In this document: in pieces, positions 26,358 to 35,209 of the stretch
How the letters are laid out: every line of letters begins with the position of its first letter
Numbering within the stretch: position 1 is the first letter of the stretch
Source: Albidovulum denitrificans
GTDB taxonomy: Bacteria > Pseudomonadota > Alphaproteobacteria > Rhodobacterales > Rhodobacteraceae
Direction: 5' to 3'
Length of the DNA: 64,000 bases
Assembly (NCBI RefSeq): GCF_002973535.1
Contig: NZ_PVEP01000001.1
Span: 682,001-746,000 of the forward strand
Notes under the pieces: generated by a model
The model's input: the letters and a program-made list of their open reading frames with translations, nothing else
What the model was told of the DNA's origin: nothing
Database searches by the model: none
Translations under genes and position numbers: made by a program

Positions 26358-26470
26358 CCTACTCTCCTTCAAAAGGACTCGCTCGTATGGCGTCGCCCCC
26401 CAACGGATGAGGGGGGCGTCAGGTTCCGAATCTAGGGAGAAAACCGCCTGTTATGCGATATCCGCGCCCC

Positions 26471-27733
26471 TCAGGCGGCGGAGATCAGCCGCATCAGGCG
26501 GTCCTTCTCGCCCGCGTCGCGGGCCTGACCGATGGCCTCGGCCAGCGCTTCGAGCGAGGCGATGGAATGACCGGCGCGGAAACTGTCGACATGGGGCAAC
26601 ATGGCGGCAATGCCGCGCGCCTTCGGCACGAAACCGTCCCAGCGCAGAAGCGGGTTGATCCAGATCAGGCGGCGGGCGGAAAGGTGCAGCCGCTCCATCT
26701 CGCGGCCAAGGTCATGGGCCGGGTCGCGGTCCAGCCCGTCGGTGATCAGGAGCACCACCGCCCCCTGCCCCATCACCCGGCGCGACCAGTCGCGGTTGAA
26801 GGCATGCAGGCAGGCACCGATCCTTGTGCCGCCCTCCCAGTCCTGCGCCTCGGCCCCGGCGGCGGCAAGGGCGGCGTCGACGTCGCGTTGGGCGAGGTGC
26901 CGGGTGATATTGGTCAGCCGCGTGCCGAAGGTGAAGGCATGGACCCTGGCCCAGCCCGCACCCTTCTGGTTGGCGACGGCATGGAGGAAATGCAGCACCA
27001 TGCGGCTATACTGCGACATCGACCCGGAGATGTCGCAAAGCACGACAAGGTTCGGCCAGCGCCTGCGGCGGCTCCGCGCGGCAAGGTCGTGAACCTCGCC
27101 CCCGCGCCGCATCGCCGCCCGCATGGTGCCGCGCCAGTCGGCAATCCGGCCGCGCGGATCGGTCTTCGTCCGGCGCGACGCGAGCGGCCGCACGGGCAGC
27201 GCCAGCCGCGCGATCATGCGTTTCGCCGCCGCCACCTCCGCGACCGACATCTGTTCGAAATCGAGCGTCTTCAGCCGTTCCTCGGCGGAGATGGTGGCAC
27301 TGGCGTCGGCCTCGATCTCCACCTCCTCACCACCCTCCTCGCCGGTTTCCGGCAGGTCGCGGTCCACCCCGTCCAGCAGCGCCTCGGCCGCGCGTTTTTC
27401 GGCCGAACCCGCCGGGCGATCCTCCTGCACGCCGCGCACCGCGGGCAGCATCATCGCCATCATGTGTTCCAGATAGCGCGGATCGCGCCAGTAGAGGCGG
27501 AAGACCTGATGAAAGACGGTGCGATCCTCGGGCCGGGACACGAAGCAGGCGTGCAGCACCCAGTAGAAGTCGGATTTTTCCGAAAACCCCGCCGCCTCGA
27601 CCGCGCGGATCGCGTCGATCACCCGGCCGGGGCCGAGTTTCAGCCCCGCTTTCCTGAGCGCGCGGGCGAAATGGGTGATGTTGGCGGCAAGCTTGCCGTC
27701 CTCGGGGATGTCGAGGGGGATGTGTTCAGCCAT
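26471..27733 (-). CDS. VWA domain-containing CoxE-like protein
   Basis: A 420-residue protein of the CoxE/VWA family. The N-terminal helical part (NITHFARALRKAGLKLGPGR) is typical of CoxE. The C-terminal von Willebrand A domain starts near residue 225 with VVLCDISGSMSQYSRMVLHF, which holds the DxSxS metal-binding motif, and continues with FTFGTRLTNITRHLA, WEGGTRIGACLHAF and LLITDGLDRDP. In CO dehydrogenase clusters CoxD (MoxR ATPase) and CoxE together act on the Mo-Cu active site. The start at 27733 is the family N-terminus. The MoxR gene lies 69 bp upstream, with a repeat-B copy between them. Confidence 0.9.
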   Translation of the reverse strand: MAEHIPLDIPEDGKLAANITHFARALRKAGLKLGPGRVIDAIRAVEAAGFSEKSDFYWVLHACFVSRPEDRTVFHQVFRLYWRDPRYLEHMMAMMLPAVRGVQEDRPAGSAEKRAAEALLDGVDRDLPETGEEGGEEVEIEADASATISAEERLKTLDFEQMSVAEVAAAKRMIARLALPVRPLASRRTKTDPRGRIADWRGTMRAAMRRGGEVHDLAARSRRRRWPNLVVLCDISGSMSQYSRMVLHFLHAVANQKGAGWARVHAFTFGTRLTNITRHLAQRDVDAALAAAGAEAQDWEGGTRIGACLHAFNRDWSRRVMGQGAVVLLITDGLDRDPAHDLGREMERLHLSARRLIWINPLLRWDGFVPKARGIAAMLPHVDSFRAGHSIASLEALAEAIGQARDAGEKDRLMRLISAA

Positions 27734-27762
27734 CGCTGTCGCGGCGGGGGCGCCGCCCCCGC

Positions 27763-27789
27763 ACCCCCGGAGTATTTCGGCCACAGTGA
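27763..27789 (+). repeat. Intergenic repeat family B, copy 2
   Basis: Contains CCCCCGGAGTATTTCGGCCA and follows a GGCGGGGGCGCCGCCCCCG hairpin (27742-27761), matching copy 3 near 42 kb. It lies between the MoxR and CoxE-like genes. Confidence 0.65.
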
Positions 27790-27802
27790 AAGGAGGCAGG
27801 CT

Positions 27803-28717
27803 TCATCGGGCGGGGGCAAGGTCGGCGCGGACCTCGTCCAGCAGCTTCTTTGCCGGGTCGCCCGCGATCTTCTGGATGTCGTCCTGATATTTCAGGATCG
27901 CGCCCAGCGTGTCGGCGATGACCTCGGGCGAGAGGGTGACGACGTCGAGCGCGAGGAGGCACTTGGCCCAGTCGATCGTTTCGGCCACGCCGGGGCGTTT
28001 GAACAGATCCTCGGTGCGAAGCTTCTGGACGAAGGCCACCACCTCGCGGCTGAGCGTTTCGGTGGCTTCGGGCGCGCGGGCGTGGACGATCTCCATCTCG
28101 CGCGCGAAGGAGGGGTAATCGACCCAGTGATAAAGGCAGCGCCGCTTGAGCGCGTCATGCACCTCGCGCGTGCGGTTGGAGGTGAGGATGACGATGGGCG
28201 GTTCGGGGGCGCGGATGGTGCCAAGTTCCGGGATCGTGACCTGAAAGTCGGAGAGCGCTTCGAGCAGGAAGGCCTCGAACGGTTCGTCGGTGCGGTCCAA
28301 TTCATCTATCAGCAGGACCGGGGCGCCACCCGGCTGCGGGCGCATCGCCTGCAAAAGCGGCCGTTCGATCAGGTAGTCTTCGGTGAACAGTTCCGCCGTC
28401 AGCGCGTCACGGTCGGCCCCGCCCCCGGCCTCGGCGGTGCGGATCGCGATCATCTGGGCGGCGAAGTTCCAGTCGCAGACCGCCGAGGCGGCATCGAGCC
28501 CCTCATAGCATTGCAGCCGGATCAGGCGGCGGCCAAGGCCCGCGGCGATGGCCTTGGCGATCTCGGTCTTGCCCACCCCCGCCTCCCCTTCGAGGAACAA
28601 GGGGCGGCCGAGTTTGAGAGCCAGGAAGACCACCGTGGCCAGCGCCCGCCCGCAAACATAGTCCTGCCCGGCCAGCAGCCCCTCGACCTCATCAATCGTC
28701 TTCGGTATCGCGGTCAC
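27803..28717 (-). CDS. MoxR-family AAA+ ATPase (CoxD-like)
   Basis: A 304-residue ATPase. Walker A is GEAGVGKTEIA near residue 45, Walker B VLLIDELDRTDE near residue 132, and sensor 1 ILTSNRTREVHDALKRRC with the arginine fingers. The C-terminal lid includes LKYQDDIQKIAGDPAKKLLD. MoxR proteins remodel metalloenzymes with a VWA partner, here the gene just downstream; with XdhC nearby the match is to CoxD. The GTG start at 28717 is preceded by AGGAG. It is divergent from the AbrB-type gene. Confidence 0.92.
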   Translation of the reverse strand: MTAIPKTIDEVEGLLAGQDYVCGRALATVVFLALKLGRPLFLEGEAGVGKTEIAKAIAAGLGRRLIRLQCYEGLDAASAVCDWNFAAQMIAIRTAEAGGGADRDALTAELFTEDYLIERPLLQAMRPQPGGAPVLLIDELDRTDEPFEAFLLEALSDFQVTIPELGTIRAPEPPIVILTSNRTREVHDALKRRCLYHWVDYPSFAREMEIVHARAPEATETLSREVVAFVQKLRTEDLFKRPGVAETIDWAKCLLALDVVTLSPEVIADTLGAILKYQDDIQKIAGDPAKKLLDEVRADLAPAR

Positions 28718-28792
28718 GTCAGGCTCCTGTCAGCTTGGTGCCATGCTGGTGGGCCATGAGGACCCGGTCAAGGGTGGAAGACCCGTTGCGAC

Positions 28793-29836
28793 ATGCGACT
28801 TAATGCCAATAGGCCGCGCCTTGCGGCCATCGCCGCGGCCCTTGCGGGCGCGGGGGTGTTCCTTGCGTTCGGCTGGCCCTTGCCGCTTCTCCTTGGCCCG
28901 ATGCTGGGCTGTCTGGCGGTGGCGCTGGCCGGGGTGGGGATGCGCGACATGGGCGGCTTTGGCACCGCGATGCGGAGTTATCTGGGCGTGGCCATCGGGG
29001 CCACGGTGACGCCGGACTTCGTGGCGGGGCTGCCCTCGCACGGGGCCTCCATCGCGCTGGTGCCGCTTTATGTCGTGGTGATCGGCGGCATCGGCTATCC
29101 GTTCCTGCGCCGGGTGATGGGGTTCGATCCGCCAACCGCCTTCTATTCGGCGATGCCCGGCGGGCTTCAGGACATGCTTCTTTTTGGCGAGGAGGCGGGC
29201 GGCAATGTCCGCACGATGAGCCTGATCCACGCGACGCGGGTGCTGGTCATCGTGACTGTCGCGCCCTTCCTGATGACCACGCTTTACGGCGCCGACCTGA
29301 ACCGCCCGCCGGGGCTGCGGCTGGCCGACATTCCGGTGATGGAGACGGCGATCATGCTGGTCGCGGGGCCGCTTGGCTGGAAGATCGCCGAACGGCTGCA
29401 CATCTTCGGCGCGGCGATCCTAGGCCCGATGATCCTGACGGCCGGGCTGAGCCTTGCCGGGTTGATCCACCACCGCCCCCCGGCCGAGATCGTCTGGGCG
29501 GCGCAATTCTTCATCGGCATCGCCATCGGGTCGAAATATTCCGGCATCACCGGGCGGGAGCTGCGGGTTTCCGTCGGTGCCGGGCTGATCTTCGCGCTGC
29601 TCCTCGCCCTTCTGTCGCTGATCTTCATCGAGATCGTGACGCTGGTCTCCGACGCGCCCTTCATCGACATCCTGCTGTCCTTCCTGCCCGGCGGTCAGGC
29701 GGAAATGGCGGTGATCGCCATCGTTGCCGGCGCCGATGTGGGCTTTGTCGTCGCCCATCACCTGACGCGGGTCTTCTTCGTGATCCTCGTGGCGCCGCTT
29801 GTGGGCGCGCGCACCGCGCGGCGCGATCGCGATTGA
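28793..29836 (+). CDS. AbrB-family (AmoA-like) membrane protein
   Basis: A 347-residue inner-membrane protein with about ten spans. It has two repeats carrying the family signature: PLPLLLGPMLGCLAVALAGV in the first and FGAAILGPMILTAGLSLAGL in the second. Also visible are TAFYSAMPGGLQDMLLFGEE and ILLSFLPGGQAEMAVIAIVA, the paired PGG motifs of the family. Annotation pipelines call these AbrB transcriptional regulators, but they are membrane proteins of uncertain transport or regulatory function. The ATG lacks a clear ribosome site and lies 75 bp from the divergent moxR start. Confidence 0.85.
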   Translation: MRLNANRPRLAAIAAALAGAGVFLAFGWPLPLLLGPMLGCLAVALAGVGMRDMGGFGTAMRSYLGVAIGATVTPDFVAGLPSHGASIALVPLYVVVIGGIGYPFLRRVMGFDPPTAFYSAMPGGLQDMLLFGEEAGGNVRTMSLIHATRVLVIVTVAPFLMTTLYGADLNRPPGLRLADIPVMETAIMLVAGPLGWKIAERLHIFGAAILGPMILTAGLSLAGLIHHRPPAEIVWAAQFFIGIAIGSKYSGITGRELRVSVGAGLIFALLLALLSLIFIEIVTLVSDAPFIDILLSFLPGGQAEMAVIAIVAGADVGFVVAHHLTRVFFVILVAPLVGARTARRDRD

Positions 29837-29887
29837 CAGCGCGGGCCGCGCGTGGCTGACTTTGGGCGACCTTGAAGGGAGACGCGC

Positions 29888-30511
29888 ATGTCCATCGAGC
29901 TTTGGCTGGCCTTCGTCGCCGCCTCCACCGCGCTTTTGCTGATCCCCGGCCCCACGGTCCTTCTGGTGCTGAGCTACGCGATCAGCCAGGGACGGCGCGT
30001 GGCCGTCGCGACCGCCGCCGGGGTGGCGCTTGGCGATCTTGTTGCGATGAGCGCGTCTCTGGCGGGCCTCGGCGCGCTGGTGATGACCTCGGCGGAACTC
30101 TTCATGGCGCTGAAATGGGCGGGGGCGGCCTATCTGGTCTGGCTGGGGGTCAAGCTTTTGCGCAGCAGGCCCGAGGGCGGGCTGGGGATCGGTACGCCGC
30201 CCGATCTGCCCGCGGGGCGGATTTTCGGCCATGCCGCCACGGTGACCGCGCTGAACCCCAAATCCATCGCCTTCTTCATCGCCTTCGTTCCGCAATTCCT
30301 GCGCCCCGAGGCACCGCTGATGCCGCAATTCGCGATACTGATCGCGACCTTCGTGACGCTGGCGGCGATCAACGCGCTGGCCTATGCGCTACTGGCCTCG
30401 GCGATGCGGGCGCGGATGCGCAACCCCGCGACGCGGCTTTGGCTGTCGCGGGCGGGGGGCGGTGCGCTGATCGGGATGGGGGTTCTGACCGCGACGCTGC
30501 GCCGCGCCTGA
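29888..30511 (+). CDS. LysE/RhtB-family exporter
   Basis: A 207-residue inner-membrane amino-acid or metabolite exporter. The family motif LIPGPTVLLVLSYAISQGRR is near residue 18, followed by VAVATAAGVALGDLVAMSAS, LKWAGAAYLVWLGVKLLRSR and LNPKSIAFFIAFVPQFL. Six spans are likely. AAGGGAG lies before the ATG. It follows the AbrB-type gene by 51 bp and may be co-transcribed. Its stop abuts the stop of the convergent cluster gene with no gap. Substrate unknown. Confidence 0.9.
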   Translation: MSIELWLAFVAASTALLLIPGPTVLLVLSYAISQGRRVAVATAAGVALGDLVAMSASLAGLGALVMTSAELFMALKWAGAAYLVWLGVKLLRSRPEGGLGIGTPPDLPAGRIFGHAATVTALNPKSIAFFIAFVPQFLRPEAPLMPQFAILIATFVTLAAINALAYALLASAMRARMRNPATRLWLSRAGGGALIGMGVLTATLRRA

Positions 30512-31903
30512 TCACATCTCGCGCATCGCGCGGCGGATGGCCGGATGGTCGCCGCGCCCCAGCACCCAGCGCCCGACCCTGCGGGCAAGGCCCGGTCGGC
30601 CACGGTCGAGGGCGCGCTGGAACAGCTCCCACTGATAGCGGGGAAAGCCGTGGCGGGCGCGCAGCCGCCGCGCGAAGGACAGCGGCGTCAACCGGCCGTC
30701 AAGCGCATCGAGGATGATCGGGTTCAAGACCCCCATCTGGTGCAGCGCAGAGCCCAGCCGATGCCCCATCAGCGGCACCCGCAGCCGGTCGACATTCGCG
30801 CCGGTGAAACGCGCGACATGGGCGGCGTCGAGGGGCGCGTAGGGGTCGTAAAGGATCATCACCCGCCCGGCGGCGGCGGACACCGTGGCCGCGTCACCGT
30901 AAGGGCCGGAATAGTCGAACCCCCAGGCGGTGCGATAGCGCGTTTCCCAGGGCACAAGCGCGCGGTCAAGCGTCGATTGCGGGCTGATCGCCACGACATC
31001 CGCACCCGGACAGGCGGGCGCAAAGGCGCAGGCCGCATAGCCGCCCATCGAGGCGCCGTAAAAGACGACACGCTTGAAGCGGGCAAAGAAGCCCTCGTCC
31101 CGCAGCCGGTCGAATTCGGACCAGACCCAGGGGTCGCGATACCAGGTCCAGCCATTCGCCAGCACGCCCAGCATCGACCAGCCCTGCTTCTCGATGAACT
31201 CATACCCCCAGGGGCGGCGTTCCTTGCGCTTCGTCATGGCAATGTCGAGATTGTCGAAGCTGACGACCAGCACATCGGGGCTGCGCGGGACGAACAGGAA
31301 GGAATGCGCCTGGCCTTCGCGGAAGAACCCCTCAGGCCCGGCCAACTGCCGCGCCAAGGCCGCCCAGTCGGCATCCGGCCCCGCAGGTTCCGGCGCCCTG
31401 GGGCGGAAGAGGACGCGGGCGATCTCCACCCCGCCGCGCTGCATCTTGCCGACCGTCTCGCACTGGCCCAACCCGTTCAGGAACGGATAGGCGCCGGAGC
31501 CCTTGCGGATCTCGGTCAGCATCACGCTGTCGGCATGCAGCGCGCGCGGCAGGAACGGGCCGAGGTGGCGGATCTTGTAAAGCCGCCCAAAGCCCGCGAG
31601 GTTTGCGATCACGTCCCACGCCTTCACGCCGCTGTCACCGACGACGACCTCGATCCGCCCCGGCGGGATACCGGCGGCAAGCAGGCTGTCGCGGTAGGGC
31701 GCGATCCAGTCCCGCTCCGCGCCGTCAAAGCTGCCATCCGGCAGGAGCGAGACCAGCGAGATCGTGCAATCGTGGCGCAGGCCCAGCGCGATGGCGATGT
31801 CGAGGCCACCACCCGACAGATCGGCGAAACGTTCCACCGGCATATCGCCCAGCGCCGCGATCAGCGCCCGGCTGTCGGCGGGCGCGGGGGCCGGGTCGCT
31901 CAT
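30512..31903 (-). CDS. Two-domain protein with serine-hydrolase-like C-terminal domain, glycan cluster
   Basis: A 463-residue protein. The N-terminal domain (residues about 1-190, with LDIAIALGLRHDCTISLVSL and VIANLAGFGRLYKIRHLGPF) is unknown to me. The C-terminal part (about 210-400) has an alpha/beta-hydrolase layout: LVVSFDNLDIAM, WYRDPWVWSEFDRLRDEGFF, a nucleophile elbow VVFYGASMGGYAACAF (GxSxG, Ser near 291), a possible acid in ILYDPYAPLD and a possible His in PLMGHRLGSAL. It is coupled by ATGA to the upstream glycosyltransferase. A paralogue of the C-terminal part is at 36409-37368 and lacks the serine. Acyl or glycan esterase activity is only a guess. Confidence 0.75.
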   Translation of the reverse strand: MSDPAPAPADSRALIAALGDMPVERFADLSGGGLDIAIALGLRHDCTISLVSLLPDGSFDGAERDWIAPYRDSLLAAGIPPGRIEVVVGDSGVKAWDVIANLAGFGRLYKIRHLGPFLPRALHADSVMLTEIRKGSGAYPFLNGLGQCETVGKMQRGGVEIARVLFRPRAPEPAGPDADWAALARQLAGPEGFFREGQAHSFLFVPRSPDVLVVSFDNLDIAMTKRKERRPWGYEFIEKQGWSMLGVLANGWTWYRDPWVWSEFDRLRDEGFFARFKRVVFYGASMGGYAACAFAPACPGADVVAISPQSTLDRALVPWETRYRTAWGFDYSGPYGDAATVSAAAGRVMILYDPYAPLDAAHVARFTGANVDRLRVPLMGHRLGSALHQMGVLNPIILDALDGRLTPLSFARRLRARHGFPRYQWELFQRALDRGRPGLARRVGRWVLGRGDHPAIRRAMREM

Positions 31904-32766
31904 CCGTCGTCCCCGTCATCCTCATCGGGGTCATCGGCGCCGGTGCGCCGGATCGGGGCCAGCGCCGGGTCGATCCCGTGCTTGCGCAAGAGCTTTCCGA
32001 TGATGCTGCGCGGGCGCGGCGTGCCGTCATAGACCTCAAGCAGCCGGGCGCGGGTGCGGCGGTTGTAGAAGTGGATCGAAAATGTCTCCTCGGTCACGAA
32101 CTCCGCCGCATCGACGCCGGGGCGCAGCAACAACCGGCGGTCCTTGTAGGCAACCGGGTAAAGGGCGACGCGCGGCAGGGCGTGGCGGATCTCCCCCGTC
32201 TCTTTCAGGAAATGGGTCAGCGCATGGGGCCCCCAGACGCCCCAGGGCATCTCGCCCGCATGAACCGGGGTGCCTGCCGCCTTCTTCGCCTCAAGCTCGG
32301 CCCGCGCGGCATCGCTGAACCAGGGCGGGATCGCGTATTCGTCGGCGGTGAACTCAAGCAGCCTGCCCAGCGCCTCGCTGTCCTGCGGCAGGCCAAGAAC
32401 ACCGCCATTGACGCCGTGGTCGCTTTCCCAGGCGAAGAAATGCCCCGTCTCCGTCTCGAACCGTTTGACGCAATAGGCATCGGTATCGGCCCAGATCGTG
32501 CGGTCGCATTTGGCCAGAAGGTGATAGCGGAAAAGGTCGGAATGCAGCGCCGGGCTGCCGGTGCGGCCGTGGCGCAGGAAATCGTTCTGCGGCAGGATGT
32601 CACGGGCATCGGCAAGGTCGACGCCTCCGGGCGCGTTGCCGATCGGCTCATAGGAATAAAGCGTCACCGCATGGCCCGCATCGACGAAGGATTTCAGGCA
32701 CAACTGTTCCAGAAAACTGAGGTCACCCCCGATCCAAAGCGCCGCGATCCGGTAGTCACCACCCAT
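31900..32766 (-). CDS. Glycosyltransferase with DXD motif
   Basis: A 288-residue GT-A-like protein. It starts MGGDYRIAALWIGGDLSFLE, with QLCLKSFVDAGHAVTLYSYE as in sugar-binding DXD glycosyltransferases. The metal/nucleotide-sugar motif is TIWADTDAYCVKRFE, and NGGVLGLPQDSEALGRLLEF is the following acceptor-side block. The start at 32766 has a GGCAGGT just upstream; the longer frame lacks conserved sequence. It is the first gene of a two-gene minus-strand operon, divergent from two further glycosyltransferases, so all are probably controlled from the 163-bp region between 32766 and 32930. Donor and acceptor unknown. Confidence 0.82.
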   Translation of the reverse strand: MGGDYRIAALWIGGDLSFLEQLCLKSFVDAGHAVTLYSYEPIGNAPGGVDLADARDILPQNDFLRHGRTGSPALHSDLFRYHLLAKCDRTIWADTDAYCVKRFETETGHFFAWESDHGVNGGVLGLPQDSEALGRLLEFTADEYAIPPWFSDAARAELEAKKAAGTPVHAGEMPWGVWGPHALTHFLKETGEIRHALPRVALYPVAYKDRRLLLRPGVDAAEFVTEETFSIHFYNRRTRARLLEVYDGTPRPRSIIGKLLRKHGIDPALAPIRRTGADDPDEDDGDDG

Positions 32767-32929
32767 ACCTGCCCCCTTCCGCCGGTCCCCGGCGTCTTTT
32801 GCCGCGATTGTGGCCAAGAAAGCCATGCTTGCCAATAAGCACGGGCCGGGACCGGCGCGCGGCTTTTGCCGTCCCTGCCTGCTGTGCTATCGGTCGGACA
32901 GGCAAGAAGCAACGACAGGCTCTCTCAGA

Positions 32930-35209
32930 ATGGGCATTCCGGCTCCGACGCGCGTTCTTCGCCGGTCCCTCGGGGCCGGGATGGCGGGGGATGTGCCGTT
33001 GCTTGATGCGGTCGCCTGGCAGGAGGCGGACGGCACAAGCGCCTTTCGCATCCTGACCCGGCGCGATGTCGATCCGGCGGCAGTGGCGGATGGCGCCCCG
33101 GTGACCGAGGTCCGACCCGTCGCGGGCGCGTGTCTGATCGCGGGGCGGGTGGCAGGCAGCGGCCCGATTCCCCTGCCCCTTGCCCATGGACCCGCAACGG
33201 TCGAACCCGCCCCGGCGGAATGGGACCTGCTTGAGGGGCGCAACTGCCTGCTTGCCCTGCGGGTCGAGGAAAGCGTGGACACGGTTGCCGACTGGCTGCG
33301 CTATCACGCGGGCCACCATGGCGCCGACGGCGCCGTCATCGTCAACCGCGCCCCCCCAGACAGCCCCGAAGGCAGCGCCGAGGATTTCGCCGAGGAACTG
33401 GAAGAGGCGCTGTTCGATTGCCCCGGCCTTGTTGTCGTGGTGCTGGAATGCGCCGTTCCGCTCGGCAAGTCCGGCCTTGGCCCGGAAAGCCATGCCTACC
33501 TTGCCCCCGACGCGCCCGGCAAGGACCGGATGGAGGTCCCCGCCCCCGATCCCTGGCGCGCCCCCCTGGGGGAGCCGTTGATCTTCGAGGCCTGCAAATG
33601 GCGCTTCCTCGCGCGGGCGCGGGCGGTGCTGACGCTCGACGTGACCGATATCCTGACACCCTCCGACGGGCCGAACGCCTTCGACCTGACCCATGCGGCA
33701 GAGAATGGCGTCACGCTGCTGGTCGGGCATCGCATCTATCCCTGGCGGGTGCGCAAGGGTCGCCGGGCGGCCTTTGGCGACCATATCTGCCGCCCCTTCG
33801 ACCGCCGCCGCGGCATCGCCCGCTGGGGCGTCGCGCCCGAACGCGCGGGGCTGGAGAACACCTGGCGCGGCATCCGCGTGTCCTATGCCCGCCCCGATCC
33901 GGGCCGCACCGTCGCCTTCCTGCGCGCCATGGCGATCCGCGTGCCGGGCTACCGCGCGGCGGAACTTGCGCCCAAGACCTCGCTGATCGAGGATGCGGAC
34001 CTGATCGCGCTGGCGGCGCTGTTTGATCATGTCCCGGTGCGCCCGCCGGTCTCCGCCCCGCGCAAGGCCCCGGCGCGGGCGACCCATGCCGGGCGGACCT
34101 GCATCATCACCACGATGAAGAACGAAGGCCCCTTCATCCTTGAATGGATCGCCTATCACCGCGCCATCGGGGTGAACGATTTCCTTGTCTATTCCAACGA
34201 TTGCACCGACGGCACCGACGCGCTGCTGGACGCGCTTCAGGCCCGTGGCCTGATCCAGCACCGCGACAACCCGTTCCGCACCCAGCCCGACATCAAGCCC
34301 CAGCACGCCGCCCTTCAGGCGGCCGAGGGCGAAGGGGTCGTGCAGGACTGCGGCTGGGCGATCTGCATGGACGTGGATGAATTCATCAACGTCAAGATCG
34401 GCGACGGCACGCTTGGCGCGCTTTACGCCGCGATGGGTGAGGCGAACATGATCTCGCTCACCTGGCGGCTGTTCGGCAATGGCGACACCCACGACTATCA
34501 GGACCGCTTCGTCACCGAACAATTCACCCGCTGCGCGCCGGAACTTGTGCGCAAGCCGCATCAGGCCTGGGGCTTCAAGACGCTGTTTCGCAATATCGAC
34601 ATCTACAAGAAGCTGGGCGTTCACCGGCCCAAGGGGCTGAAACCCGACCTGTGGGGGCAGGTGCGCTGGCTGAACGGATCGGGCCGCCCGATGCCGCGCG
34701 AGATGTTTCGCAACGGCTGGCGGTCCTCGGTGGAAACCTATGGCTATGACTGGGTGCAACTGAACCACTATGCCTGCCGCTCGGCGGAAAGCTTCCTCGT
34801 GAAACGTGACCGGGGCCGGGTGAACCATGTCGACCGCGATCAGGGCCTCAACTACTGGTTCCGCATGAACCACAACGCGGTCACCGACACCTCCATCGCC
34901 CGCATGATCCCCGCCGCGCGGGCCGAATTCGACCGGCTGCTGGCGGACCCGGACCTGCGCGCGCTACATGATCGCGCCGTCGCCGCCCACCGCAGCCGGA
35001 TCGCCGAACTCATGGCGCAGGACGACTACCGCGCCTTTTACGGCGAGTTGACGGGCGACAGGATGCAGGCGCTGTCGAAGATGCTGCATGTCTTCGGCGC
35101 CGCCGTCTTCAACGCAGGCCCCGGCGTCATCCCCGCCGACCTGCACCAAAAACCGCTGCCCGAGGGCTATTTCTTTACCGTGGAGCATGGGGGCGATGCC
35201 GAACACTGA
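32930..35209 (+). CDS. Tandem glycosyltransferase, degenerate first domain fused to GT2-like second domain
   Basis: A 759-residue protein with two related GT-A units. The C-terminal unit (residues about 385-700) is intact: TCIITTMKNEGPFILEWIAY, then SNDCTDGTDALLDAL, then the metal motif CMDVDEFINVKIGDGTL, then ISLTWRLFGNG. The N-terminal unit (about 100-330) follows the same course but is eroded: CLLALRVEESVDTVADWLRY, then NRAPPDSPEG in place of SNDCTDGTD, and LTLDVTDILTPSDG in place of MDVDEF. It may bind rather than transfer. The 3' end overlaps the next GT2 gene by 14 bases. The start at 32930 is chosen as the first ATG after a CAGGC stretch and is moderately sure. Confidence 0.82.
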   Translation: MGIPAPTRVLRRSLGAGMAGDVPLLDAVAWQEADGTSAFRILTRRDVDPAAVADGAPVTEVRPVAGACLIAGRVAGSGPIPLPLAHGPATVEPAPAEWDLLEGRNCLLALRVEESVDTVADWLRYHAGHHGADGAVIVNRAPPDSPEGSAEDFAEELEEALFDCPGLVVVVLECAVPLGKSGLGPESHAYLAPDAPGKDRMEVPAPDPWRAPLGEPLIFEACKWRFLARARAVLTLDVTDILTPSDGPNAFDLTHAAENGVTLLVGHRIYPWRVRKGRRAAFGDHICRPFDRRRGIARWGVAPERAGLENTWRGIRVSYARPDPGRTVAFLRAMAIRVPGYRAAELAPKTSLIEDADLIALAALFDHVPVRPPVSAPRKAPARATHAGRTCIITTMKNEGPFILEWIAYHRAIGVNDFLVYSNDCTDGTDALLDALQARGLIQHRDNPFRTQPDIKPQHAALQAAEGEGVVQDCGWAICMDVDEFINVKIGDGTLGALYAAMGEANMISLTWRLFGNGDTHDYQDRFVTEQFTRCAPELVRKPHQAWGFKTLFRNIDIYKKLGVHRPKGLKPDLWGQVRWLNGSGRPMPREMFRNGWRSSVETYGYDWVQLNHYACRSAESFLVKRDRGRVNHVDRDQGLNYWFRMNHNAVTDTSIARMIPAARAEFDRLLADPDLRALHDRAVAAHRSRIAELMAQDDYRAFYGELTGDRMQALSKMLHVFGAAVFNAGPGVIPADLHQKPLPEGYFFTVEHGGDAEH

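Noticed and set aside
24030-26435. An 801-codon plus-strand frame rich in Gly/Arg
   Set aside because: It is the mirror of the Pro/Ala/Glu codons of the OmpA-family gene and has no ribosome site or domain.
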